25,208 nt of DNA from Monoraphidium neglectum (GCF_000611645.1 NW_014013368.1:1-25208); one strand, 5' to 3'; positions 1 through 10,813 are shown, numbered from the stretch's first letter. The notes: generated by a model from the letters alone, not told the origin. A program made the numbers and translations.

Positions 1-1
1 G

Positions 2-460
2 GACCTGGCAGAGGCGGCGCGCGCCCAGCTGGCGGCGCTGCAGCAGCAGCTGCTCACCAAGGCGGGCGAGGCGGCGGCTGCGGAGGCGGCGGCCGCTGAG
101 AAGCTGCAGGCGTCCAAGCAGTTCAAGCAGCTGCAGCAGCTAATGGCAGAAAAGGTGAGCGCACTGCAATAACCGAAAATGGAGTCAATTGCCAATTGAC
201 TTGGTGGATGGCCTGCTTGTTATTGGCAAGAGGACCTCCTGCGTCAACGCGACCCCTGCTGTTGCCTCTCAGTGCTGGCCGGCAACCTGTTGCCATGCTT
301 AAGTCCCAACCTGCTCTGCCCCACTGTACCGGGCCTTCTGCTGCCCTGCAACACACTTTGCTGGGCCCGGCAGAGCCAGCAGGTGGTGGCGCTGCGCAGG
401 CGCCTGGCCAAGTACGAGCCCGAGGAGGTGGCCAACGCCGACGAGGCCAAGCAGCGATAG
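2..460 (+). CDS. LZTFL1: LZTFL1-like protein (BBSome regulator), 3' end of gene
   Basis: Two exons are visible, 2-154 and 374-460, joined by a 219-base phase-0 intron (donor AAG|GTGAGC, acceptor CAG|AGC). The 5' part lies outside the window. The 79 residues form an Ala/Gln/Glu-rich coiled coil that ends with FKQLQQLMAEK, then VVALRRRLAKYEPEE at the last exon. From memory, human LZTFL1 ends in a closely similar way (a helix, then LRKRLAQYEPED), and the algal protein adds about ten residues (VANADEAKQR). LZTFL1 (BBS17) binds the BBSome and controls its traffic into and out of cilia. That role is inferred from the family, but it suits a ciliated alga. The TAG stop is at 458-460. It is convergent with the next gene. 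Any long coiled-coil protein could mimic the helix, but the KYEPEE terminus is distinctive. Confidence 0.82.
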
Positions 461-663
461 ATGCACGCAGCTACGTGCTGGCGTGTGTGGTGGTTGTGGA
501 ACAGCAGGAAAACCGCGTGGTGCGGCTGCACGCCAGCCGAGAGGAACCCAATGCAGGACAGCAGCACAGCACACCAGCCGGCGCGTGTATGAAGTTGGCG
601 TCAATCGGGGTGTATTGAGGGGGGGGGCAAAGACTGTGTCCGTGTCAGCCGGGTTCACATTTC

Positions 664-689
664 TGCCACAGCTTCATGCCACAGCTTCA
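664..689. repeat. 13-bp perfect tandem duplication
   Basis: The unit TGCCACAGCTTCA occurs twice in a row, at 664-676 and 677-689. It lies in the 3' flank of the LZTFL1-like gene. It looks like a simple replication-slippage duplication. Confidence 0.9.
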
Positions 690-1194
690 CACTGTGTGTG
701 TTCTTGACGGTGATGTTTGCTTTCAGGACGCATCGCCTGACAGGTGGTTAAAACAAACAGTCGGTAAATGGTCGCATAACCGTTGAATCCGCCAGAACGC
801 GTGAGCGTCACCATCACTGCATCGGGTCGGTCACAGTGGTCGCAAATGTGCTAGGTCAGTCATTCAGCAGGCGAGTCAGCGCTCCAGTCAGATGCTGGTG
901 CACTTGCGCATGGATGGTCAAAGCAGGGCCTGCACAGCATCACAGCAGTGGCAGCCGCAGCAGAACAGGGCAGCAAACGAATACCAGCAAAGTGCGCAGG
1001 GTATTCCTCTTGGCACGCACCCCAGATAGTTGCAAAGAGACGTGGGCAAATATAACCCGGCGCTGGGGCGTGCGGGGTCTCAAGCCCCGAGACAGTGTCG
1101 CCAAAAGCTGCGGGGACAGTGCCAGGCAGCGCGCGCTGCCAGACGCGTGGTGGCGTGCCTGTCGGGCAGCCTCTCCTGTGAGTGGGCCAAACGC

Positions 1195-1199
1195 TGTAA
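1195..1199 (+). other. Possible TGTAA poly(A) signal for the LZTFL1-like gene
   Basis: TGTAA is the common chlorophyte polyadenylation signal. This copy lies about 735 bases after the stop, which would mean a long 3' UTR. Chance occurrence is quite possible. Confidence 0.3.
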
Positions 1200-1758
1200 G
1201 CCCTGCGGAGTTGGGGGCCACTGGGTTCAACCGTGCTGGTTGATGCAAGAGTGGGGCGCGCAGTGATGAGGCATTCGCGATACGAGTGGGCGTAGTGGGA
1301 GAGGGCAGCCAAAAATAGGCAGGCGGTTGGACATAAGCAGCAACGCCACGAGTCATGTCAAGCCGTCACCTGCCTCACAGCAGGGTCGGGTGTGCCCAGC
1401 AAACCCAGTTCAAGGGTGCGCGGAAGCGCAGGTGGACAACACACATTGGTGGTACCGGTATGTCGCCCACAAAAAAGCTAGCATGCGGCGGGGAGCAAAC
1501 GCAGAAGGCCTCAGTTATGGTCATCACAGCAATGTGCCTATACGGCGAGAAACGCAGCATGCAATAATCATATTGACACTGCCTGCGTCGCACAACTATG
1601 TCAACATGCGCTCAGTGCGGCAATTAGTAAGCAGTGAAACTCCACAACCCCCCCTGCCGACATGAACGGGCTGCGTCACACTGCGGCCGCCTCTGTTGCC
1701 AGTTTGCCCGCAACAAAAGCTGTCATCCTGCCATGCGTGCATGCATGCGAATCCAGGG

Positions 1759-4700
1759 TCAGCAGGGGCAATCCAGGGCGCCCCGCCCAGCCACCGCTCG
1801 CCACGCCCGCCACGCGCAGTCCGCCGCCACCAGCAGTACGGTGAGGCATGGCGCCATCACTGGCGTTGCGAGCGTGGCTGGCACGACTAGGAGCACGACC
1901 ACAGCGCTCCATGTCGAGCAGATCGCGGGGGACAGGGCCACGAGGGCCAGCATGCGCGCGGGGCCCAGCGACTCGTGCAGAAGCAGGGCGCCGCGCAGAA
2001 CCAGGCGCCAGGGCAGCAGCAGCAGGTCGAGCAGCAGCACGATTAGGCTGCACTGCAAGGCCGGCACCGCCAAGCGCGCGTTAGCCGCCGTCACCGCGAC
2101 TGTGCCCTGAATCAGACGTGCGCCTGGCTTTGACGCAGGTCGATCTTGGTAGGACGCGGAGGGGCCTAAGAAGCCAGCTGCCAACCGTGTGGTGGCCACG
2201 TTTGAGCGATGGTGCAGCGCAGGTTCTTGAGCAGTCACAAGGGGGCCGCCGCCCCTGCCTTTGCTGCCGCCGCCGCGGCGGCCGCCGCCACTGCCACCGC
2301 CGCGAAGGCCGCTGCCGCTGCTGCTTTCGCCGCCGCTGCTGCTGCTGCCGCCGCTGCTGCTGCCGCCGCCGCTGCTGCCGCCGCCGCCGCTGCTGCTGCC
2401 GCCGCCGCTGCTGCCGTCGCCGCTGCTGCTGCTGCTGCCGCCGCCGCCGCTGCTGGAGCTGCGGCTGCTGCTGCTGACGCTGGTGGCGCCAGCTGCAGCC
2501 CAGGTGCTGCCCGATGGGAATCTCCCTGTGCCAAAGGCGAGCATCTGCGGCTCAACAAGTCGAGCGGGCGTGCAGGGTGCCGCGTCAATCAACGGCAGTG
2601 CACGCGCCTGCACACCAGGTGCCAGCAGCGCTTCTGCAACGGCCACCGCTGCCACATCCTGATCGTCCGCTGGCTTGTCTGTACCTGCTCCCTGCGGCGT
2701 CTGCACCGCCGCCCGTGCGGCCGTCTGCAGCGAGGGGCTAAAATTGGAGACCTGCAGGTGCATGGGTGGTGCCACCAAAGGTGCCACAGCAGCTGCATGA
2801 GCCTCAGACACTGGATCAGGCTCCACCAAGTCAGCTCTGGCAAGCACACCTTCTGCAGCAGTCGGTGCCATGGGCAGCCGCGCCAGACCGCCGTCCGCAG
2901 GGGGGACAGGTGGTGCCGAACATGCCAGCAGTGGACCCGCGTGTGTTGGGCCCGGAGGCTGCGCATCGCTGCCTGCTACAGCGTCCCAAGACGGCGGTGA
3001 CGCGTTGGTGTCCTGCAGACTGCCCGCCACTGGCACTGTCTCCTCTTCAGCCTTGGCCTGGGGCCTGGCAGCTGCAAGGGAGATGCCTTCAAGGCCGCCA
3101 GAAGCAGCAGCCATGCGCCCTGCCAGCACGGGGCCTGCGGCGACCCCGGCTACTGCACTGCCAACCGCGCCTCTGAGGCCGCGACCGCTCGCCCCCGCTG
3201 CCTCGTCCGGCCATCTGTCGCTGCGCGCTGCCTCGGCGTCAAAGCAGCCGCGCCCCGCCAGCGGGCTGGCCGCGCTGCGTGTGTCTGCTCGCGCGCTGGG
3301 GGGAGTGAGCGGGTCAACATGCTGGTTGGCGCCGGCGCGGCGCATCCCGCCAGCGCTCGCAGGCCGTGGGGCATCTTGGCGGGCCGAGAGGCCAGCTGCA
3401 GACCAGTACTGCGCCACGCGGAGGTGGATGGGCGTGAAGGGTCCAGCTGCGCCTTCCGCAGACGCGGGCCGGTCTGTCGCAAACGGGCCCCATCGCAGGG
3501 AGCCTGGGAGAAGGGAGGAGGGCGGGAGATGGAGGAGTGTCGTTCGCGCCAGGGAGCATGGAGGCGGCCTGTCAGAGCGCGCGCAACACCTTGCAAGTGA
3601 CACCACCAAACGGATCCCCATAGTGGATTGGATCCCCATAGTGAAGGATACGCATCATGCAGGCAGCAGACACAACCCACCAGACTTGGGCGACAACGGG
3701 CTACCAGCCACAGGGCTGCCAGCCAGAGGGCTGCCAGCCAGCGAAAAGTGCCGCACCCGCCCCACGCCGCCGCAGCCACTGTCGCCAGCCCCGGCAGTGC
3801 TGCTGCCGCGGCTTAGGAGCGTCAGGATGGTGTCTGATATGCTGGTGGTCCGGCAGCCAATCCAATCAGCGCCGTCCCTGCTAGCGTCGTCATCAGACTT
3901 GCTGCCGCCACCGCCAGCCGCCTCGGCACACCCTGCGCCGCCGCTGCCGCCTGCCGCCGACTGCTGCGGCGATGGTGGTGTCTGGGCGGCGGCCGACTGC
4001 CCTGCTTGGAATGCCCGGCTGTATGTCGAGGCAAGGGACCCCTCAGAACGCGCCACCGGCCTCGCCCCGGCCACACCATCCAGCGCGGCGGCCGTCGCCG
4101 CCGCCAGCTCCGCCGATCGGCCCTTGACGCTTGCCCCGCGCCTCCTCGTCGAGGGCGCGCGCTCGACGCCCTCGACGGGGCTGGCACCGCCGGCGCGGCC
4201 CTCCTGCTCTTTTGACAGCCTCCAGACCTGCTCGGCTGCCGCGCTGCCGCCGATTGGCAACGGCTTTGCTAAGAGATGCGGCCCACGGCGCGACAGAGTG
4301 TCTTCTCCAAAGTCCACGACCCAGGGTGGAGACTGAGGCGCATTCTGCTGCTGCTGCTGCTGCTGCGGCGGCGGCGGCGGCGGCGCCAAGCTGTTGCTTG
4401 CAGTCTCAAAGGTGTCTGGATCAGCAGCCGCAAAATTCTGCGAAGCTGCGCCATGGCGCGGAGTGGTTGGGGCCTCGCTGGTGCCGCCTGCCGAAGTGCA
4501 TGCTGATGTTGTGGCCGCAGCAGCTCCCTCCTCGCTTGTCAGGCTCAGCATTGCCAGCGCCAGCTGGCGTTGGCTGACTCCATGATACTCGACGCCGCCC
4601 ATGGGCGTGCAGGGCGGGGTGCAAGCGCCACCAGCACCCAGAGCTGCCGGGACGCGCATGAGCAGGGCGCCCGCCGAGTGGCGTGGGGACGCACGCGCAC

Positions 4701-5565
4701 ATCGCCGCCAGGCTGGGATGCTCAACACCTCAGGCACCGCCGCCGTCGCGCGGGCGCTGCAGCGGACGGCGGCAACGGCGTCTGTGCACGGTGGCGCTGC
4801 GGTTGCGGCCAGCACGGGGAGCGCGTCTGATGCAGCTGCAGCCGTAGCCAGCCGCGGCGACGGCGCAGCGGAGGCCTCGCCAAGCTGCACACCGCGCCGC
4901 CCTGCTGCCGCTGCGCTGGCCTTTCCTTCACTAAGGACAGAAGCACCATTGCCCACAACGCTGTTCTTGTGGCCCATAGGGACCATTCTTTCTTTGCATC
5001 CGCTCCCGCTGCCACCGCCGAAGCTGCCTTCAATGCCGTGGCTGCCGCTGCCCCCGCCGCTGCTACCGGTGCCACTGCTGCCTGTGCTGACGAGTGCAGC
5101 GGGCGGTGCGGAGTGTGTGGCTGTGGCGCGCGTTGCGCAGCGCTCACTCTCGGCCTCTGCAACTGAGGCTGCTTCCACACAGGCGCACGTGTCGCGGGCA
5201 ACCGGCTGCAGCTCGCCCGCTTCGGATTTCAGTTGCATGATCAATTTGCGATGTTTTGGATCCCCCTCCAGCGCGCCTCGTCCTTCTGGCCAACACGGGT
5301 TGGGCGGCGCGATTGGCTGGGCTCCGCAGTTGTCGCAACTGCCGCCTGCCCTGGAGTCACGCAGCCGGGCGTCTTCGAGGCCGTTGCCGGCTGCGCACGC
5401 AGCCCGGCTGTCAGGGGCAGTGTCGAGGTCTTTCTGCGCGCCGGCATTGATGCCGCTTTCACGTGCTGCGGGCATGCAGAACACCAGGTTGAGGCTTGGC
5501 AGGTGTGGCTTGGCAGGTGCGGCGTGCACCGCATCACGCTGCTGGGGCTTGGCGCATGCCTGCAT
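1759..5565 (-). CDS. Large low-complexity protein with hydrophobic C-terminal helices, unknown function
   Basis: Two long open minus-strand frames join across an intron at 3504-3680 (donor G|GTGGGT; acceptor CTCCCAG after a long pyrimidine tract) with matching phase. Exons 5565-3681 and 3503-1759 give 1,209 residues. I do not recognise a family. Visible parts: a PPPPPP-QQQQQQQ run near the middle of exon 1, three LAGSP-like pentapeptides just before the donor, a long Ser/Gly tract (minus strand of about 2235-2460), and a C-terminal end with hydrophobic stretches near residues 1112-1131, 1146-1169 and 1174-1189, suggesting a membrane anchor. The ATG at 5563-5565 is the first of its frame; an internal start is possible. 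It is head-to-head with SNX1, 729 bases apart. Open antisense frames exist (for example 2870-4336 +), so strand choice rests on total length, splice fit and the hydrophobic end. Confidence 0.55.
2230..2475. repeat. GCT/GCC triplet-rich tract coding Ser/Gly runs
   Basis: About 245 bases are built almost wholly of GCT, GCC and related triplets on the + strand. Read on the minus strand as part of the neighbouring gene, they give alternating Ser and Gly runs. The same tract opens several spurious poly-Ala, poly-Leu/Pro and poly-Cys/Arg frames. Confidence 0.85.
3612..3643. repeat. 14-bp direct repeat inside an intron
   Basis: GGATCCCCATAGTG occurs at 3612-3625 and again at 3630-3643, with four bases between copies. 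Both lie inside the proposed intron 3504-3680 of the minus-strand gene. Confidence 0.9.
3698..3742 (-). repeat. 15-bp minisatellite, three units, coding LAGSP-type repeats
   Basis: Three near-identical 15-base units run at 3698-3712, 3713-3727 and 3728-3742. In the minus-strand gene they encode LAGSP, LAGSP and VAGSP just upstream of the exon 1 donor. The in-frame unit length supports this strand and frame being coding. Confidence 0.8.
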
Positions 5566-6294
5566 GCGGGTGCCCGCCTAGCCAGCTCATTTGCCAGCAA
5601 ACCCTTGCAACATTTCACACCTGCGCACCCCTGTTTACTCACTAGGCGGGGTACCCCTGAGCCACTCTGTTGGGATGACTGCGTCGCTTTGGCCGACGTG
5701 GGGTCGGGAGCCGTATCCGTACATCCAAATTTAAAGGCTCAAGGCATCGTGTACAGCCTTGAGCTGGGCCCTGCGAGTCTTGTAGACGCGTACTTGGCGT
5801 TTGGGGCAACGGTTTGGTGACTTCACGACCAATACCTCACACGTGAATCGTCGTATATGATTCTATCGGTGACTGCCAATGGTATGATCCTGCCAGGCCG
5901 CTGAACGCACGCCAAGCTGTTCCGTTGTGCCGGATGCAAGCACACACCTGCGGAAGCAGCATTGCACGGTACTTCAAGCACACTTCGACCTGGAAGCCGC
6001 TCTGTGCGGATACTTCTGATCATCGAAGTCTAGCTTACGCGCGCCATTGTCATCAGTGAGATCAGCGAAAACCTTGGGCAGTTCCTGGGTCCTCTTCTCC
6101 TCGTTGTATGGTGCGTGAGTGCATCACATGATTGATTCAAGACCCTTCTGATGGATTGTCCTTCATCACTTCGTGCTTGGCGAGAGCGGCCGGGGGTTGC
6201 GTGCCAGGCGTGGGTCGCGCACCAGCTGCGCTGGCTCGCTGCGTCCATGCGCGCACACCCGCTCGGCGCCACCGCGCGCCATCCCTGCCGTGCA
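5566..6294. promoter_or_regulatory. Divergent intergenic region upstream of the low-complexity gene and SNX1
   Basis: These 729 bases separate two genes transcribed outward, so both promoters should lie here. An AT-rich patch with TTTAAAGG lies around 5730-5740, and TATATGATT lies near 5853-5862. Neither is a clear TATA box. In-frame ATGs for SNX1 at 6151 and 6247 also lie here, so part may be 5' UTR or extra coding sequence. I see no separate gene. Confidence 0.45.
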
Positions 6295-6757
6295 ATGCAG
6301 GACCCGCTGAACCCATTCCAACCAGACGGCATCGGCCCGGGCGGCCTGCTCAGCAACGGGGGCGGCGGCGCGGTCGGCGCAACCCGGCACGCCTCATTCA
6401 CGCACCCCGACCCCCCAGGCCCGCCGCCGCCGTACGACTCGGTAGTGATGGGCGATGCGAACGCGGCGGCCGGCGGCAGCGGGGGCGCGGACGGTGGCGG
6501 CGGGACGCGCGACTTTGAGATCGTTGTGGCCGACCCTGTGAAGCAGGGCGAGGGCGTGTCGGCGTTTGTCTCGTACAAGGTGCGGCGCGCGCTTGCAAGG
6601 CGGCGCTGCGGGCGCCCACGGTAAGCCGCAGGCGACCGGCAGCTGCGGCACGGGGCGGGTAGCGCAGGCAGTTGCGTGGGCGCCGCCGCGGCTGGGACGG
6701 GAGTGGCGCGGCACCAGGCACGGCGCTCATGTCTGTGGAGAGCGTATGGTTCACATC

Positions 6758-6813
<56 letters not shown>

Positions 6814-9800
6814 TGCGGCATGCCATCAAACTGCTGCGGACGGGCTCGCTGCGGTCGCCGCTCTACCTCTCTCCAGGTGCGCAGCCGCACCAACCTGGCT
6901 CAGTACGCGCGGCCGTCGAACGAGGTCATCCGGCGCTTCCGCGACTTTGCGTGGCTACATGACCGGCTGGCAGAAGAAAAGAGGTGCGGAGGGGCCAGCC
7001 GGGGCGCATGCGATTGTGCGGCTGGCTTGAGGCAACTGCATGCAGTTGGCCGAGCATGGATGCGTGCGCTGCAACCTGGCCCAGTTGTCAGTTGACGTTC
7101 AGGGCCAGGGCCGGGTCAGGTGATGGATCCGACCCGGCAGCTTCCTGCGGCGCCTGCCTGTGGGCCCCCACCCGCAGGGGCGTCATCGTGCCGCCGCTGC
7201 CAGAGAAGAACGCTGTGCAGAAATTCACTATGGGGACAGACTTCATAGAGGAGCGGCGGCGGGCGCTGCAGGTGCGGGCGCGCCGGCGGGGCCGGCTCGC
7301 ACATCATTTGTGGGGAGGGGGCGTGACTTTGATTTGGCTCGCCTGCGCTCCGGCCATCCCGGGGGCGAGGGGGCGGCAAGCCCCCTGACCCCCCGACCTC
7401 CCTGCAAGCCCCGGCGCTCCACCATTTGTCGTGTGGCACGCTCCCGCCGCCTCTGCGCGCAGGTGTTTGTCAACCGTGTGGCGTCTCACCCGGAACTGAA
7501 GGCGACCCGCGCGCTGCAGCGGTTCCTCGAGTCGAATGAGGACGAGTTTGCGTTGGAGGTGGCGCTCACCACCGCGGTGGGTTGTGGCTGCATGCGGCTG
7601 CTTGACCCGCGGCTGCTGGGGTTGCTGCCAGGAGATGGCCCAAGGATTCTGCGCAGTTGGCACCTTGTTCCAAGGCTTGGCTGACAGTTGGGACGCGCAA
7701 TACGCAACATCTGAGGGTCCGCCACAGCAGAGCAGCGCAGGTCGCCCGCGTGTCGGCGGCGCTGCCATCAATCAGTCCCCTCTCGCTCTCCTGGGCATCG
7801 CCCCTCCCCCACGCGCAGGCTGCCGGCGGCGCGGCCAAGAAGCGCCTTGATGGGGCTGTCGGGTGGTTCAAGGGGCTGGGGGGCGCCGCCACCAGCCTAG
7901 TAGCGGGGAAGAGCTCGTCGGACGCGGCAGAGGACCCTGAATACGTCAAGGTGTGGGCTCAGCAAGGACGTGGTGTGTGTGCATGTGTGCGTGCGTGCGT
8001 TCGTTCGCGCGTGGGTAGGTGGGTGGGTGTGCGTGGGGGTGTATTTGTGTACGGGTTTGGGGGTTGGGGGGCCGTTGGTGGGTTTGTGTTTGTGTGAGTA
8101 CACAGAAACAGTACGAGTACACATCACGTAGTCTGTGATGTGTATGTATGTGTGTGTGCGCGCACGTGCGTGCGCGCACATGGGCATTTGTGTGGGGACT
8201 CGTGCGTGCGTGCGGTTGCAGCGACGTGTTCAAAGTGCTTTGTGATTGCCTCAGCTTCAGGTGCGTTGCGGCAGTCCAGTGGATGCATGCACAGCGGCCC
8301 TGCAAGGTTGCGTGTCTGGCAACCCCAGCAGTCATCTTACATATTATGCCACCAACGCTGCATTTTTGCGGGTTGCGGTTGTACCTGAGTTCGGCCAAGA
8401 GTTTGTGTTGGTTGCAGCCCTGCGCGTCGCGTACATCTGAATGACATCTGGTTCGATCGTCTGCCCCATGCCTTCCACTGCCTGCCCAGGTGCGCGACTA
8501 CCTGACCCAGCTGGAGAGCCACCTCGGGGAGGCTGCGCGCCAGGCGGGACGGCTGGTGGCCAAGGAGACAGAGCTTACAGAGGCCCTGGGGGAGTTTGGG
8601 CAGGTGTGCGCGCGGGCAGGGCGGCTGAACCACGGGGACCAGGAAGACACACCGCTGCTTTGAGTGCGTGATTTTTGCGCCTCGGCCCGCCGCGTCTGCC
8701 AACCCTGCTTTTGGCTGCCCATCACTGGCACCATGCCAGTTGATAGACAGTACTCGCGCACCTTGCCGCGGCGGCTCTTGCCCTCGCCTTGCGTGTGGTG
8801 TTGCGCCGCCAATCAAGCGCCGCCTGGTGCAGGCTGGTCGGTGCGGGGCGCCCCTGCCCTCTGACCTTCCCCTGTGCTGAGCGGCCGGCGGTGCCCTCCC
8901 TTTGACACCCCGCCCGTGCGCCCGCCGCCGCGCAGTCCATCGAGAAGCTGGGGCGGCTCGAGGAGGGCAACGTGGCCGAGGCTTTCCAGCAGCTGGCTTC
9001 CAAGGTGGGGCCGACAGCCGCGCGGCTCGCGCGGTGGGGCGGCCGCGCACGGCAATGGCGTCCAGGGGCGCGACCGGTGGCGAGGCAGGCTCGTCTGGCC
9101 TCGCTTGCGTGCCAGGTTTGCCGAGGCGTCCGGCGGGCGCGTCAACGCGCAGCGCCGCCCGCCGCCCTGCCACGCACCCGCCCCTGCAGGCTCAGGGGAT
9201 GTCGGAGTCGCGCAAGGGGCAGGTGGCGCAGCTGGCTGCCAGGTTTGAGGCGCCCATCAAGGAGGTGCGGCGGCAGTGCCAGCGGCCGCAGCAGCAGCAG
9301 CGGCAGCGGTAGCGAAAAAGAGGTCGACTGCGGGCTGCGGCGTCGTCTGGCTGCGTGCGAGCCTTTCGGCCACGCGGCTTTTGGTCCTGGGGCTGCCTGT
9401 CGGTCCTTCGCACGGCTTGCCTGGCCCCGACAAACCCTGCTAAGCCGTCTATGGGCTGGCGAGGTCCTAACACTCCCGCTCCTCTCTCCCTGCAGGCCGT
9501 GCGCTTCGTCCGCGCGGCGACCAATGTGTGCAACGACCGCGGCGTGGCGCTGGCCGCTATGCAGGCTGCCAAGCACGACCTCGACACCAAAAAGGTGATA
9601 TCAAGGAATGCCGGCGACGCGGCGCGACACAAGGGGCGCCAGCACCCCTGGCCTGCTGCAGCCACAGCCAGCCTGTGGATGCCTGTCGCTGCGCGGCTGA
9701 TCTTTGCCGTGCTGCAACGTGCTGCGCGTTCGCGCTCATCTGCTGGCCCATCGATCGCCCGTCCGCCTTCGTTTGACCGCGTTGACCGCAGGTGCGCTAC

Positions 9801-10599
9801 GCCAAGCTGCGCGGCACCCCTGGCAGCGCGAGCGATAAGCTGTTGGAGGCGGAGCGCGACGTGACTGAGGCAGAGGGCCGCGTGAGCAAGGCGCGCGCAA
9901 GGTGGGGGCGTGCGCATCGTTGCGGGCTGTGTCTCGGGCTGACGCGCTGGTCAGCGCTCTCCGCGGCGGCCGCTGCGCCGCGGGGGCGCGGCCCTGCGCG
10001 GCCCCTCACGACGGCAGCGGGCCGATCGTGGCGCCCACCACGCCCCGCCCCGCGGCGCCTTGGGCGCGCCGCACCTGCCCGCCATCCCCTCAAGCGCCGT
10101 CCCCCCAGCCCCGCCGCCACCTTCTGCTGAGCTCTTGCAAACTAAACCCCGCCGACCGCCCGCCTTCCGGACCCGCCGCCGCCGCCGCCGCCGGCAGCTA
10201 TGAGGAGCTCGTGTCCACTCTGACGGAGGAGCTCAACCGCTTCCAGAAGGAGCGCGCCGCCGACACCAACGCCCTGCTGCGGGACCTGGCACTCGTGCAG
10301 GTGCGCCGCACCCCCCGCTCAGGGGCAGGCCGCCGCCCCAGCCTCGGCAGCCAGGCCCCCGTCGCCCGGCTCACGAGCCTCGCGCCTGCGGCTCGCTGCA
10401 GGCGTGCCAGCTCCTGCGCCTCAACCGCGGCAGCGTCTCCTCGTGCCATCCTGCCTCGCCAACCCCCTTGTCGCGCCGCACTTTAACCCCCACCCCCCAC
10501 GTGCCTCAGGCGTCGCTGGCGGCGGACGGCGCCAAGGGCTGGAGCGCGCTGCTGAACGAGCTGCAGGCCATCCAGGGCAACGCGCCCGCCGCCAGCTAG
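6295..10599 (+). CDS. SNX1: Sorting nexin 1 / Vps5-type PX-BAR protein
   Basis: Twelve exons (6295-6579, 6877-6983, 7178-7271, 7463-7576, 7819-7950, 8490-8603, 8936-9004, 9190-9264, 9496-9594, 9792-9901, 10198-10300, 10510-10599) splice in phase to 463 residues. All introns are GT-AG; nine of eleven are phase 0. Residues 1-70 are a Gly/Pro-rich tail with an NPF motif (6-8). The PX domain (about 73-190) has the phosphoinositide-binding RRFRDF at 114-119, PPLPEKN at 135-141 and basic ERRRALQ at 156-162. A basic, amphipathic stretch (KKRLDGAVGWFKGL, within about 207-225) precedes the BAR coiled coil, which runs to the C-terminus (YLTQLESHL, RFVRAA, LNRFQKERAADTN). Family members bind PI3P and curved endosomal membrane and form the membrane-deforming part of retromer, recycling cargo to the Golgi. 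The start at 6295 is chosen because the protein then begins as a compact acidic/Pro tail; in-frame ATGs at 6151 and 6247 remain possible. Confidence 0.92.
6760..6810 (+). repeat. (CTG)17 microsatellite in SNX1 intron 1
   Basis: Seventeen uninterrupted CTG units lie in the intron between exons 6295-6579 and 6877-6983, 66 bases before the acceptor. They create open but meaningless poly-Leu, poly-Ala and poly-Cys frames. Confidence 0.95.
7971..8215 (+). repeat. TG/GTGC-rich purine-pyrimidine tract in SNX1 intron 5
   Basis: The 539-base intron 7951-8489, the longest of SNX1, carries two blocks of TG, TGCG and GTGC repeats (about 7971-8095 and 8130-8215). The second contains an alternating stretch around GTGTGTGTGCGCGCACGTGC, the kind of sequence able to adopt Z-DNA. 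The first contains runs of G (see the quadruplex entry). Confidence 0.8.
8013..8039 (+). other. Canonical G-quadruplex motif in SNX1 intron 5
   Basis: On the coding strand, G runs at 8013-8015, 8021-8023, 8025-8027 and 8035-8039 are separated by loops of 5, 1 and 7 bases, fitting the G3+N1-7 rule. Further G runs lie at 8053-8055, 8059-8063, 8066-8071 and 8080-8082. The structure could form in DNA or in the unspliced RNA. Confidence 0.6.
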
Positions 10600-10808
10600 C
10601 GCGCCCCGCCCACCCGCAGCGATGCCTCTCGCCGCACAGGCGTTCCTGCCCAGCCGTGCCTTATGGGCACTTGGCTGCTGCATCCTGACTTTGGAAGCCT
10701 CTCCTTGCATGTTGTTTGCACTTGCCGATTATAGAATACTGTGCGGCGAGCAGGGCTCGGCCCACTCGGCCCTGGCGTAGGTTACTCAGCCAGGCGCGCT
10801 GGGCAGTG

Positions 10809-10813
10809 TGTAA
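10809..10813 (+). other. Probable TGTAA poly(A) signal of SNX1
   Basis: TGTAA lies 210 bases after the SNX1 TAG stop, a plausible chlorophyte 3' UTR length. It was identified by motif only. Confidence 0.5.

Larger units (their letters stand above)
461..1758. other. Gene-free region between convergent genes (3' flanks)
   Basis: About 1.3 kb lies between the stops of the LZTFL1-like gene (+) and the low-complexity gene (-). Composition is more mixed than in the coding parts, and no open frame shows a recognisable domain or splice-consistent exon. It probably holds both 3' UTRs. A TGTAA lies at 1195-1199 on +, about 735 bases beyond the LZTFL1 stop. A perfect 13-base tandem duplication lies at 664-689. 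I see no RNA gene. Confidence 0.5.

Noticed and set aside
2118..2477. Cys/Arg-rich frame resembling a metal-binding protein
   Set aside because: It is only the GCT/GCC triplet tract read in another frame.
2870..4336. 488-codon open frame on + antisense to the low-complexity gene
   Set aside because: It has no domain. It lies opposite a longer minus-strand gene with a phase-compatible intron, an in-frame minisatellite and a hydrophobic end. Open antisense frames are expected at this GC content.
4601..5581. 326-codon open frame on + opposite exon 1 of the same gene
   Set aside because: Compositional shadow rich in Ala, Pro and Ser, with no motif and no splice partner.
6566..7030. Poly-Cys frame over the CTG repeat
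   Set aside because: It lies across SNX1 intron 1; the Cys run is the microsatellite read in the wrong frame.
7897..8187. His/Thr-rich minus-strand frame over the TG-rich tract
   Set aside because: It is the complement of a TG/TGCG repeat inside SNX1 intron 5, giving repetitive HTHT peptides without any exon evidence.
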